From: Pseudomonas sp. PGPPP3
GTDB taxonomy: Bacteria > Pseudomonadota > Gammaproteobacteria > Pseudomonadales > Pseudomonadaceae
DNA length: 8,467 nucleotides
Assembly (NCBI GenBank): GCA_002256055.1
Contig: NKIE01000102.1
Location: 1 to 8,467, forward strand
Reading direction: 5' to 3'
In this document: positions 1-5,327 of the stretch, piece by piece
Layout of the letters: every line of letters starts with the position of its first letter
How positions within the stretch are numbered: position 1 is the stretch's first letter
Position numbers and translations under genes: made by a program
The notes under the pieces: generated by a model
What the model was told of the DNA's origin: nothing
The model's input: the letters and a program-made list of their open reading frames with translations, nothing else
Databases searched by the model: none

Positions 1-241
1 GTTCGAACACGGCATGACCGCCATCGAAATTGTGGCGCACCACCAAACCCGCAGCCTCAAACTGCGTCAGCACGCGATAAACCGTGGCCAGACCAACGTC
101 TTCGCCTGACTCCATCAGCGCCTTGTACACATCTTCCGCACTCATGTGGCGATGTTGGGCGGAGTCGAGCATCTGCAAAATCTTGACCCGCGGCAGGGTC
201 ACTTTCAGGCCAACTTTACGTAGCTCGCTATTTTCAACCAT
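1..241 (-). CDS. fur: Ferric uptake regulator Fur, N-terminal 80 residues (partial at left edge)
   Basis: This is the iron-responsive transcriptional repressor: with Fe2+ bound, the dimer binds Fur boxes and represses siderophore and iron-uptake genes in the cytoplasm. The translation starts MVENSELRKVGLKVTLPRVK, and residues 1-80 cover the winged-helix DNA-binding domain. The recognition-helix region GLATVYRVLTQFEAAGLV lies at about residues 50-67, and RHMSAEDVY carries His32. The hinge sequence NFDGGHAVFE is reached just before the edge, so the C-terminal dimerisation and metal-binding domain lies outside the window. Family proteins are about 135 residues. The ATG at 241-239 is the start universally seen in pseudomonads. 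It is divergent from bamE across a 97-bp gap. I see no classic Fur box in that gap, so autoregulation is not evident here. Confidence 0.97.
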   Translation of the reverse strand, partial: MVENSELRKVGLKVTLPRVKILQMLDSAQHRHMSAEDVYKALMESGEDVGLATVYRVLTQFEAAGLVVRHNFDGGHAVFE

Positions 242-265
242 GGTCAGCTTTCTCACGGATGCTGC

Positions 266-294
266 TTCGCAGCTTCCTTTAATGCGGGTATGAT
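266..294 (+). promoter_or_regulatory. Candidate sigma70 promoter for bamE
   Basis: TATGAT (289-294) matches the -10 consensus at 5 of 6 positions. It is preceded at exactly 17 bp by TTCGCA (266-271), a 4 of 6 match to the -35 box. Transcription would start near base 301, about 38 bases before the bamE ATG. On the other strand I find only weak matches for a fur promoter, such as TTGGCT and TCATAC 18 bp apart. The -35 overlaps a short palindrome (GCTGC at 261-265, GCAGC at 269-273) that would lie in the fur leader. Prediction from consensus only. Confidence 0.45.
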
Positions 295-338
295 CGGGGT
301 TTACATTGCCCAGCCAAGATAGTGGAAGTCACCCACCG

Positions 339-869
339 ATGCAAAACACCAAGCTCCTGCTGACCAGCCTGACGTTCGTCGGACTGTTCGCACTCGCCGG
401 TTGTTCATTCCCCGGGGTTTATAAAATCGACATTCAACAGGGCAATGTCGTAACGCAAGACATGATAGACCAGTTGAAGCCCGGAATGACCCGACGCCAA
501 GTGCGGTTTATCATGGGCAACGCCCTGATCAGCGACACTTTCCACGCCGATCGCCTGGACTACCTCTACAGCATCCAACCAGGCGGCGGTCAGCGCCTGC
601 AGGAGCATGTGAGCATTTTCTTCAACGAAAGTGATCAACTGGTAGGCCTGTCTGGCGACTTCATGCCCGGCGTCAGCCGCGACGAGGCCATTCTTGGCCA
701 GCCGTCCAGCGAGCCAAGCACGTCACCCAAGGCAGAAGCCAAAGCCCCTAGAGAGCCTGAAGCAGCGCCAGCACCTGGCTCACTGCTAGAAAAAATCCAG
801 CGTGAAGTGGACAACGTCGAGACCGTACCGGTACCGACGCCCGAGCCGCTGGAAACCTCGCCGCAGTAA
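339..869 (+). CDS. bamE: Outer membrane protein assembly lipoprotein BamE (OmlA)
   Basis: BamE is a small lipoprotein of the Bam complex that stabilises BamA-BamD during beta-barrel insertion into the outer membrane; in Pseudomonas it is known as OmlA. The 176-residue product has a lipoprotein signal peptide ending in the lipobox LAGC, with Cys22 as lipidation site. The SmpA/OmlA domain follows at about residues 30-110, with the signature GMTRRQV (about 49-55) and DYLY. Serine follows the Cys, as expected for outer-membrane sorting. After about residue 125 comes a Pro/Glu/Ala-rich tail of about 50 residues absent from the roughly 113-residue E. coli protein; as I recall, pseudomonad OmlA is similarly long. 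I chose the ATG at 339 over an upstream in-frame TTG at 306 because it gives a clean signal peptide and has GGAAG (324-328) 10 bases upstream. A strong terminator follows. Confidence 0.95.
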   Translation: MQNTKLLLTSLTFVGLFALAGCSFPGVYKIDIQQGNVVTQDMIDQLKPGMTRRQVRFIMGNALISDTFHADRLDYLYSIQPGGGQRLQEHVSIFFNESDQLVGLSGDFMPGVSRDEAILGQPSSEPSTSPKAEAKAPREPEAAPAPGSLLEKIQREVDNVETVPVPTPEPLETSPQ

Positions 870-880
870 TTCTGCCGCGC

Positions 881-913
881 AATAAAAAACCCGGAAAATC
901 CGGGTTTTTTATT
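881..913. terminator. Bidirectional intrinsic terminator between bamE and rnfH
   Basis: A perfect 15-bp inverted repeat (881-895 and 899-913) encloses a 3-base AAA loop. The GC core is CCCGGA/TCCGGG. It is flanked by A6 on the left and T6 on the right, so each strand presents a hairpin followed by a U-tract. It begins 11 bases after the bamE stop and lies 18 bases beyond the rnfH stop, ideally placed to end both convergent transcripts. Confidence 0.95.
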
Positions 914-931
914 GCCTTGTGCAAAGCGCCT

Positions 932-1246
932 TCAGCCCTCACTGGCCTTGGCTTGCGCCGCCTTGGCTGCGCGCTGTTTGCGTACTTCCTTCGGATCGGC
1001 CAGAAGCGGCCGGTAGATTTCTACCCGCTCACCCTCTTCCAGCACCCGCTCCTGGGGCTTGCTCACGGCCTTGCCGAAAATCCCCAAAGGACAGGTCGCC
1101 AGATCCAGGCCCGGAAAATGCGCCGCCATCCCCGAGCGCTCAGCCGCTTCGCGCACCGTGGTGCCCGCCGGCACCTGTAAACGCAGCAACTTCTGCTTGT
1201 CCGCCAGGGCATAGACCACCTCGATCACAATCATCGAGTTATCCAT
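932..1246 (-). CDS. rnfH: RnfH/RatB family ubiquitin-like protein (UPF0125)
   Basis: A 104-residue small acidic-to-basic protein of the RnfH family, which has a beta-grasp (ubiquitin/ThiS-like) fold and whose role is not settled. The rnfH name comes from association with rnf electron-transport genes in some bacteria, but no rnf genes are here. Recognisable family blocks are IEVVYALADKQ near the N-terminus, PLGIFGK in the middle and the strongly conserved VEIYRPLLADPKEVRKQRA near residues 74-92. The C-terminus is a basic, Ala/Lys-rich tail. The ATG at 1246 overlaps the end of ratA in ATGGATAA, with GGTGA about 10 bases upstream. A second in-frame ATG 12 bases on (codon 5) is possible, but the longer start aligns better with my recollection of E. 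coli RnfH. It is co-transcribed with ratA. Confidence 0.9.
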   Translation of the reverse strand: MDNSMIVIEVVYALADKQKLLRLQVPAGTTVREAAERSGMAAHFPGLDLATCPLGIFGKAVSKPQERVLEEGERVEIYRPLLADPKEVRKQRAAKAAQAKASEG

Positions 1247-1673
1247 GCAGTTGTTTCACCCGCTGACAAAAGGCATCTACCAAGGTATTGGCAGCCTGAT
1301 TAACCAAGGGCCCCAACGGCGCTTTGACCAAGGGGCCGGCATAATCGAAGGACAAATCCAGGCTGATCTTACAGGCCTGCTCACCCAACGCCTTGAACTC
1401 CCACACCCCATTCAACTGGGTAAAGGGCCCTTCTTCCAGAGTCATCTCGATGCGCTGCCCAGGCTGCAACTGATTACGGGTGACGAAGCGCTGGCTTAGG
1501 CCACCCTTGGCGACTACCAGGCGAGCGAGCATCTGCACCTCACTGACTTCCAGCACTTCGGTCGCCGAGCACCACGGCAGAAATTCCGGGTAGCGGGCCA
1601 CGTCATTGACCAGGCCATAAAGAACCGCCGCCGGGTAGGGCAACAGGGCGGAACGCAGAATACGAGTCGTCAT
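1239..1673 (-). CDS. ratA: RatA/PasT family START-domain protein (COQ10-like)
   Basis: A 144-residue protein of the polyketide cyclase/START (SRPBCC) superfamily, a single helix-grip domain that binds hydrophobic ligands. E. coli RatA was reported to block 70S ribosome assembly, while eukaryotic Coq10 relatives bind ubiquinone; which role applies here cannot be told from sequence. Diagnostic segments are MTTRILRSALLPYPAAVLY, VNDVARYPEFLPWC (about residues 23-36), the central FVTRNQLQPGQRIEM and the C-terminal helix PLVNQAANTLVDAFCQRV. The ATG at 1673 is preceded by GTGAG. The reading frame stays open 47 codons further upstream, but that stretch is GT-rich, lacks family similarity and is judged non-coding. 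It overlaps rnfH by 8 bases and is divergent from smpB, a conserved arrangement also seen in enterobacteria. Confidence 0.93.
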   Translation of the reverse strand: MTTRILRSALLPYPAAVLYGLVNDVARYPEFLPWCSATEVLEVSEVQMLARLVVAKGGLSQRFVTRNQLQPGQRIEMTLEEGPFTQLNGVWEFKALGEQACKISLDLSFDYAGPLVKAPLGPLVNQAANTLVDAFCQRVKQLHG

Positions 1674-1740
1674 GCAAATCTCACTTGAACAATGGCGCAG
1701 CGAACGGGCTGACGCCAGGACTGCTGGCAAATGTGCGTGA

Positions 1741-1816
1741 CCGACACACCCAGCAACAACACCAGGGCCCGCGTCACACCAACACATCCAACCAACAGTT
1801 TCAGCCACAACCAATA
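1741..1816. other. CA-rich (+) / GT-rich (-) tract upstream of ratA
   Basis: The 235-bp gap between ratA and smpB contains a stretch strongly biased to C and A on the + strand (for example CAGCAACAACACCAGG, ACACCAACACATCCAACC). The ratA-sense strand therefore carries many GG pairs separated by T/G-rich spacers. It has no convincing ORF and no clear promoter for ratA. It could be a G-rich ratA leader able to fold, or simply biased spacer. No function is assigned. Confidence 0.3.
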
Positions 1817-1893
1817 ACAGCGCGCATTGTCCGGGTTTCCTCAGCCCCTCTCAAGGGCCTGCCTTCGCCGTAGCCGCGCAGCCCGCGACTGCC

Positions 1894-1899
1894 TATAAT
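1894..1899 (+). promoter_or_regulatory. smpB -10 box, nine bases from the start codon
   Basis: TATAAT is a perfect sigma70 -10 hexamer ending only 9 bases before the smpB ATG at 1909. Transcription would start at about 1905-1908, giving an mRNA with zero to four leader bases. No good -35 is present: TAGCCG at 1871-1876 is the hexamer at 17-bp spacing and matches poorly. A TG pair two bases upstream is one base off the extended -10 register. The intervening bases are C/G-rich, with no Shine-Dalgarno. Confidence 0.55.
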
Positions 1900-1908
1900 G
1901 CCGCCCCT

Positions 1909-2391
1909 ATGGCCAAGCAAAAGAAACACCCGCAGGGCACCATTGCCCAAAACAAGAAAGCCCGTCACGACTACTTCATCGAACACAAATTCGAAGCTGG
2001 TCTGGTTCTGGCTGGCTGGGAAGTTAAAAGTCTGCGTGCCGGCAAGGCACAACTGGTGGACAGCTATGTGCTGCTGAAAAATGACGAAGCCTGGTTGATC
2101 GGCTGTCATATTGCCCCACTGACCGCCGCCTGCACCCACGTGATTGCCGACCCGCTGCGCACGCGTAAGCTGCTGCTCAACCGTCGCGAGCTGGAGAAGC
2201 TGACCACCGCCGTGCAGCAGAAGGGCTACGCCTGCGTCGCCTTGTCGATCTACTGGAAGCAGCACCTGATCAAGTGCGAGATCGGCCTGGGCAAAGGCAA
2301 GAAGGAATACGACAAGCGCCACACCGAGAAGGAACGCGACTCCGATCGCGAACTTCATCGCGCCGTGCGCACCAAGGGTAAAGAAGACTGA
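1909..2391 (+). CDS. smpB: SsrA (tmRNA)-binding protein SmpB
   Basis: SmpB binds the tRNA-like domain of tmRNA and delivers it to stalled ribosomes, rescuing them and tagging the nascent chain for proteolysis (trans-translation). The 160-residue product is full length. It starts [24 protein letters not shown], then carries the oligonucleotide-binding beta-barrel with the hallmark [16 protein letters not shown] (about residues 34-49) and [17 protein letters not shown]. It ends in the basic tail [17 protein letters not shown], which becomes helical in the decoding centre. The tmRNA gene itself is not in the window. Translation appears to lack a Shine-Dalgarno. A 9-bp hairpin follows the stop, before convergent lldR. 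Confidence 0.97.
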   Translation: MAKQKKHPQGTIAQNKKARHDYFIEHKFEAGLVLAGWEVKSLRAGKAQLVDSYVLLKNDEAWLIGCHIAPLTAACTHVIADPLRTRKLLLNRRELEKLTTAVQQKGYACVALSIYWKQHLIKCEIGLGKGKKEYDKRHTEKERDSDRELHRAVRTKGKED

Positions 2392-2397
2392 TCTTGC

Positions 2398-2419
2398 GTG
2401 CGCGACCCAAGTCGCGCAC
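2398..2419. terminator. Hairpin between convergent smpB and lldR, weak terminator candidate
   Basis: GTGCGCGAC (2398-2406) and GTCGCGCAC (2411-2419) form a perfect 9-bp stem with a CCAA tetraloop, 6 bases after the smpB stop and 15 bases beyond the lldR stop. There is no T-tract on either side, so it is not a canonical intrinsic terminator. It may protect 3' ends or act with another factor. Confidence 0.5.
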
Positions 2420-2434
2420 AGCCTACATCCTCCG

Positions 2435-3202
2435 CTACAGCCCCTGCCGCCGCTGCGCTCGCGCCGTGCGCTGAGCCTCCTGACCGACCTCCGCCAGCAC
2501 CTCCTGCACATAATCGATATGCCGATTGGATATCTGCCGTGCGAGCTCGGCCTGGCCGTCGATAATCGCCGCGTATAACTCGCCATGCTGCAGCATCAGC
2601 ATCTCGCGGGTTTCGCTGCGCTGGGCGTACATACCGCCAATATTGGTCAGCACATTGCGCTTAAGCAGGTCGAACAGGGCGCGAATGGTGTGCAGCAACA
2701 CGGCATTGTGGCTGGCCTCGGCAATCGCCAGGTGAAAGCGCGCATCAGCGGCGCCCTCCTGCGCACGGGTGACCTTGCCGACCCCGGCGTAGCACTGCTG
2801 CAACTCCTCGAAGGCCTCGCGCAAGCGCTCACGGTCCAGCTCGGTGGCGCGCTGCGCCGCATAGAAGGCGCAAGAGCCTTCCAAAGTATGGCGAAACTCC
2901 AACAGATCGCGCTGCGCCTCCGGGCTGCTCTCCAACAAATGCAGCAAAGGGTCGCTGAACGTTGCACCCAGCCCCTCGGCGACATAGTTGCCACCGCCCT
3001 GACGGCTGACCAACAAGCCCTTGGCCACCAGCTTCTGGATCGCCTCGCGCAGTGACGGCCGCGACACACCAAAGCGTTCCGCCAACGCCCGCTCGGCCGG
3101 CAGGCGCTCGCCGGTCTTCAACGAGCCTTCCAAAATCAGCGCTTCCAGCTGACTGACGATGTCATCCGACAAGCGGCGCTGATTGATCGGTGCAAAACCC
3201 AT
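2435..3202 (-). CDS. lldR: Lactate-responsive GntR-family transcriptional regulator LldR
   Basis: LldR represses the lactate operon and is released by lactate; it belongs to the FadR (FCD) branch of the GntR family. The 255-residue protein has a winged helix-turn-helix at about residues 6-75 (RLPAERALAERFGVSRPSLREAI at about 33-55, then SRQGGGNYV). The all-helical FCD effector domain follows at about 95-235, with candidate metal or ligand residues Asp153 and His157 (DARFH), His206 (QHGEL) and His228 (NRHID). The ATG at 3202 is preferred over an in-frame TTG four codons upstream because GGAG sits 6 bases before it. It is divergent from lldP, and a 21-bp palindrome of the family's operator type lies before lldP. 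Neighbouring genes make lactate the likely effector; the isomer is not visible in sequence. Confidence 0.93.
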   Translation of the reverse strand: MGFAPINQRRLSDDIVSQLEALILEGSLKTGERLPAERALAERFGVSRPSLREAIQKLVAKGLLVSRQGGGNYVAEGLGATFSDPLLHLLESSPEAQRDLLEFRHTLEGSCAFYAAQRATELDRERLREAFEELQQCYAGVGKVTRAQEGAADARFHLAIAEASHNAVLLHTIRALFDLLKRNVLTNIGGMYAQRSETREMLMLQHGELYAAIIDGQAELARQISNRHIDYVQEVLAEVGQEAQRTARAQRRQGL

Positions 3203-3347
3203 AACCCACTCCAAAACGGCCCCGCAGACAGCCAGGCAGCAACACGACGACTTAATTCCAGCTCAATCACCAGCCTAAACAGCCGGCCGCCGCCCTACAA
3301 GCGAGCAAACCATGACCACCCCTAGACCAAAGTCGCAGCGCGACAAA

Positions 3348-3376
3348 TTGACAGCGCCCGGATGTGCTTTTACCCT
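3348..3376 (+). promoter_or_regulatory. Candidate lldP promoter P1
   Basis: TTGACA (3348-3353) is a perfect -35 box. With 17-bp spacing the -10 is TACCCT (3371-3376), which matches at only 3 of 6. Transcription would begin near 3383, leaving a leader of about 112 bases and placing the LldR palindrome centre near +20, where bound repressor would block the polymerase. A weak -10 is common in regulated promoters. Confidence 0.5.
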
Positions 3377-3397
3377 GACCGAGCAGTTCTGTAAATT
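3369..3397 (+). promoter_or_regulatory. Alternative lldP promoter P2 overlapping the operator
   Basis: TTTACC (3369-3374, 4 of 6 to the -35 consensus) and TAAATT (3392-3397, 4 of 6 to the -10 consensus) are separated by exactly 17 bp. The -10 forms the left edge of the LldR-type palindrome, so repressor binding would occlude it directly. Its start would be near 3404. It overlaps P1 and only one of the two may be real. Confidence 0.35.
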
Positions 3398-3412
3398 GGT
3401 ATTACCAATTTA
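3392..3412. promoter_or_regulatory. Probable LldR operator, perfect 21-bp palindrome
   Basis: The arms TAAATTGGTA (3392-3401) and TACCAATTTA (3403-3412) are perfect reverse complements around one central base. The core TGGTATTACCA fits the TNGTNNNACNA pattern of FadR-subfamily GntR regulators and closely resembles ATTGGT...ACCAAT operators of LldR and PdhR. It lies 83 bases upstream of the lldP ATG and downstream of the best -35. I see no second strong copy near lldR. Confidence 0.8.
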
Positions 3413-3416
3413 ACCA

Positions 3417-3457
3417 CGAAAACGTTTGAAGGCCTGCCAATTGCCGCAACGTTTTCG
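3417..3457. repeat. 10-bp inverted repeat in the lldP leader
   Basis: CGAAAACGTT (3417-3426) and AACGTTTTCG (3448-3457) are perfect reverse complements 21 bases apart. The loop holds a further GGC/GCC pairing (3431-3433 with 3443-3445). In RNA this would be a leader hairpin downstream of the LldR operator. Each arm also has an AACGTT core resembling half of a LacI-family operator (Cra/FruR or PurR type), so it could instead be a pair of protein sites centred 27 bp apart. Confidence 0.6.
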
Positions 3458-3469
3458 CCCAGGCACTCC

Positions 3470-3477
3470 AACAACAA
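3470..3477 (+). promoter_or_regulatory. A-rich Hfq/Crc-type catabolite repression motif before lldP
   Basis: AACAACAA is an exact match to the AANAANAA motif at which Hfq with Crc represses translation of carbon-use mRNAs in Pseudomonas. It ends two bases before the lldP Shine-Dalgarno AGGGG (3480-3484), the position expected for blocking initiation. Lactate permease is a plausible target because succinate and other preferred substrates repress lactate use in this genus. Confidence 0.6.
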
Positions 3478-3479
3478 TT

Positions 3480-3491
3480 AGGGGCCACCCC
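3480..3491 (+). promoter_or_regulatory. lldP ribosome binding site within a G4/C4 mini-hairpin
   Basis: The Shine-Dalgarno AGGGG (3480-3484) fixes the lldP start at 3495. Its GGGG (3481-3484) can pair with CCCC (3488-3491) over a CCA loop, hiding the site until a ribosome or factor opens it. A 4-bp stem is short, but all G-C. Confidence 0.4.
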
Positions 3492-3494
3492 ATC

Positions 3495-5183
3495 ATGCAA
3501 ACCTGGCAACAGCTTTACACCCCACTCGGCAGCCTTGGCTGGTCGGCAATGGCGGCACTGATTCCGATCGTGTTCTTCTTCCTCGCCCTGGCGGTGTTCC
3601 GCCTCAAGGGCCACGTGGCTGGCAGCATCACCCTGGCACTGTCCATCGCCGTGGCCATCTTTGCCTTCCAGATGCCCGCTGACATGGCCTTCGCCGCCGC
3701 CGGCTATGGCTTCGCGTATGGCTTGTGGCCCATCGCCTGGATCATTGTTGCCGCGGTCTTCCTCTACAAACTGACGGTCAAGAGTGGTCAGTTTGAAGTG
3801 ATCCGCAGCTCGGTGCTGTCGATCACGGATGACCAACGCTTGCAGGTGCTCCTGATCGGCTTCGCCTTTGGTGCCTTTCTCGAAGGCGCTGCCGGTTTCG
3901 GCGCCCCGGTGGCCATTACTGCTGCCTTGCTGGTCGGCCTGGGGTTCAACCCGCTGTACGCCGCCGGCCTGTGCCTGATCGCCAACACCGCCCCGGTAGC
4001 CTTTGGCGCCCTCGGCATCCCGATCACCGTAGCCGGCCAGGTAACCGGCATTGACCCGTTCAAGATCGGCGCCATGACTGGCCGCCAACTGCCCTTCCTG
4101 TCCGTACTGGTGCCCTTCTGGCTGGTGGCCATGATGGATGGCTGGCGCGGCATCAAGGAGACTTGGCCGGCGGCCCTGGTGGCGGGTGTCAGTTTCGCCA
4201 TCACCCAATACCTGACCTCAAACTTCATCGGCCCGGAACTGCCGGACATCACCTCGGCGCTGGTCAGCCTGATTTCCCTGACCCTGTTCCTCAAGTTCTG
4301 GCAGCCCGCACGCGCAGCCAAAGCCGCCGTTGCAGGCGTCAGCCCGGCAATCAGCGCCTTTGCTGGCGGCTTTGGCGGTGCCCGCAGCACCAGCGCTTCG
4401 CCGTACAGCTTCGGTCAGATTCTCAAAGCCTGGTCGCCATTCCTGATTCTGACCGTGCTGGTCACCATCTGGACCCTGAAACCCTTCAAGGCGCTGTTCG
4501 CCGTCGGCGGCGCCCTGGAAAGCTGGGTGCTGTACTTCGCCATCCCGCACCTGGATCAACTGGTGATCAAGGTCGCACCAATCGTGCTCAACCCAACACC
4601 GATTGCCGCCATCTACAAACTGGACCCGGTATCGGCCACCGGCACGGCGATCTTCTTCTCTGCGCTGATTTCCATGCTGGTCCTGCGCATTGATGTGAAA
4701 ACAGGTCTGACCACTCTGCGCGACACACTGATCGAGCTGAAACTGCCCATCCTGTCGATCGGCATGGTGCTGGCTTTCGCCTTCGTCACCAACTACTCGG
4801 GCATGTCCTCGACGCTCGCCCTGGTACTGGCCGGCACTGGTGTGCTGTTCCCGTTCTTCTCGCCGTTCCTCGGCTGGCTGGGCGTGTTCCTCACCGGTTC
4901 GGACACCTCGTCCAACGCCCTGTTCAGCTCGCTGCAAGCCACCACCGCGCACCAGATCGGCGTCGATCCGACCTTGCTGGTGGCGGCCAATACCAGTGGT
5001 GGCGTGACCGGCAAGATGATCTCGCCGCAATCGATCGCCGTGGCCTGCGCTGCCACCGGCTTGGTGGGTAAGGAGTCGGACCTGTTCCGCTTCACCCTCA
5101 AGCACAGCCTGATCTTCGCCGCCTTCGTCGGCCTGATCACCCTGCTGCAGGCGTATGTGTTCACCGGCATGCTGGTCCACTAA
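3495..5183 (+). CDS. lldP: Lactate permease LldP (LctP family)
   Basis: Inner-membrane proton symporter importing L- and D-lactate (the E. coli homologue also takes glycolate). The 562-residue protein is full length for the family (about 550) and is a chain of hydrophobic segments. The first runs from about residue 16 to 37 ([20 protein letters not shown]). Hallmarks are [18 protein letters not shown] (about 124-141), [13 protein letters not shown] (164-176), and near the C-terminus [14 protein letters not shown] and [15 protein letters not shown]. The frame opens 23 codons earlier, but the ATG at 3495 has AGGGG 10 bases upstream and begins the conserved [12 protein letters not shown]. It is the first gene of the lldP-lldD-dld operon, repressed by the divergent LldR through the palindrome upstream. 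Large reading frames on the opposite strand inside it are shadows. Confidence 0.97.
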   Translation: MQTWQQLYTPLGSLGWSAMAALIPIVFFFLALAVFRLKGHVAGSITLALSIAVAIFAFQMPADMAFAAAGYGFAYGLWPIAWIIVAAVFLYKLTVKSGQFEVIRSSVLSITDDQRLQVLLIGFAFGAFLEGAAGFGAPVAITAALLVGLGFNPLYAAGLCLIANTAPVAFGALGIPITVAGQVTGIDPFKIGAMTGRQLPFLSVLVPFWLVAMMDGWRGIKETWPAALVAGVSFAITQYLTSNFIGPELPDITSALVSLISLTLFLKFWQPARAAKAAVAGVSPAISAFAGGFGGARSTSASPYSFGQILKAWSPFLILTVLVTIWTLKPFKALFAVGGALESWVLYFAIPHLDQLVIKVAPIVLNPTPIAAIYKLDPVSATGTAIFFSALISMLVLRIDVKTGLTTLRDTLIELKLPILSIGMVLAFAFVTNYSGMSSTLALVLAGTGVLFPFFSPFLGWLGVFLTGSDTSSNALFSSLQATTAHQIGVDPTLLVAANTSGGVTGKMISPQSIAVACAATGLVGKESDLFRFTLKHSLIFAAFVGLITLLQAYVFTGMLVH

Positions 5184-5225
5184 CCGTTCGGTTCTGCTGC
5201 GCGTCGGCGATCCGGCGTTAGAAAT

Positions 5226-5251
5226 GGCCTCGGGGGCTCACGCCCGAGGCC
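5226..5251 (+). repeat. Hairpin 1 in the lldP-lldD gap
   Basis: GGCCTCGGG (5226-5234) and CCCGAGGCC (5243-5251) form a perfect 9-bp stem with an 8-base loop, 42 bases after the lldP stop. No U-tract follows, so full termination is unlikely given the lactate genes downstream. Possible roles are partial attenuation or a 3' end stabiliser for an lldP segment. Confidence 0.65.
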
Positions 5252-5257
5252 CTGCCT

Positions 5258-5289
5258 GCCGGGTCTCGCGCTAGCTTGCGAGATCCGGC
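5258..5289 (+). repeat. Hairpin 2 in the lldP-lldD gap
   Basis: Bases 5258-5269 pair with 5278-5289 over 12 positions (GCCGGGTCTCGC with GCGAGATCCGGC, one G-U), with loop GCTAGCTT. It follows hairpin 1 by six bases and ends 38 bases before lldD. The nonamer GATCCGGCG in its right arm also occurs at 5209-5217. Resembles a REP-like or processing element; no U-tract. Confidence 0.6.
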
Positions 5290-5327
5290 GCAGCTGTAAT
5301 GTTCAACTACTTCCACGGGTGTGACCC

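Noticed and set aside
306..338. Upstream TTG start for bamE adding 11 residues
   Set aside because: It would place polar residues before a complete signal peptide; the ATG at 339 has a good ribosome site.
1..338. A Fur box controlling fur or bamE
   Set aside because: No GATAATGATAATCATTATC-like sequence is found in the 242-338 gap.
1801..2586. A 261-codon minus-strand frame spanning smpB and the lldR 3' end
   Set aside because: Crosses two well-identified genes and shows no protein-like features of its own.
3312..3413. A 33-codon reading frame (MTTPRPKSQRDKLTAPG...) across the lldP promoter region, ending in the operator
   Set aside because: It overlaps the TTGACA promoter and LldR palindrome, has rare codons (AGA, TGT), only a marginal ribosome site and no recognisable similarity; best read as chance.
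3402..4208. A 268-codon frame on the minus strand antisense to lldP
   Set aside because: Composition (Gly/Asp/His/Gln-rich) is typical of the reverse complement of a GC-rich gene; the opposite strand is unmistakable LldP.
4218..5180. A 320-codon minus-strand frame antisense to lldP
   Set aside because: Low-complexity Gln/Gly/Asp shadow of the permease frame, no family features.
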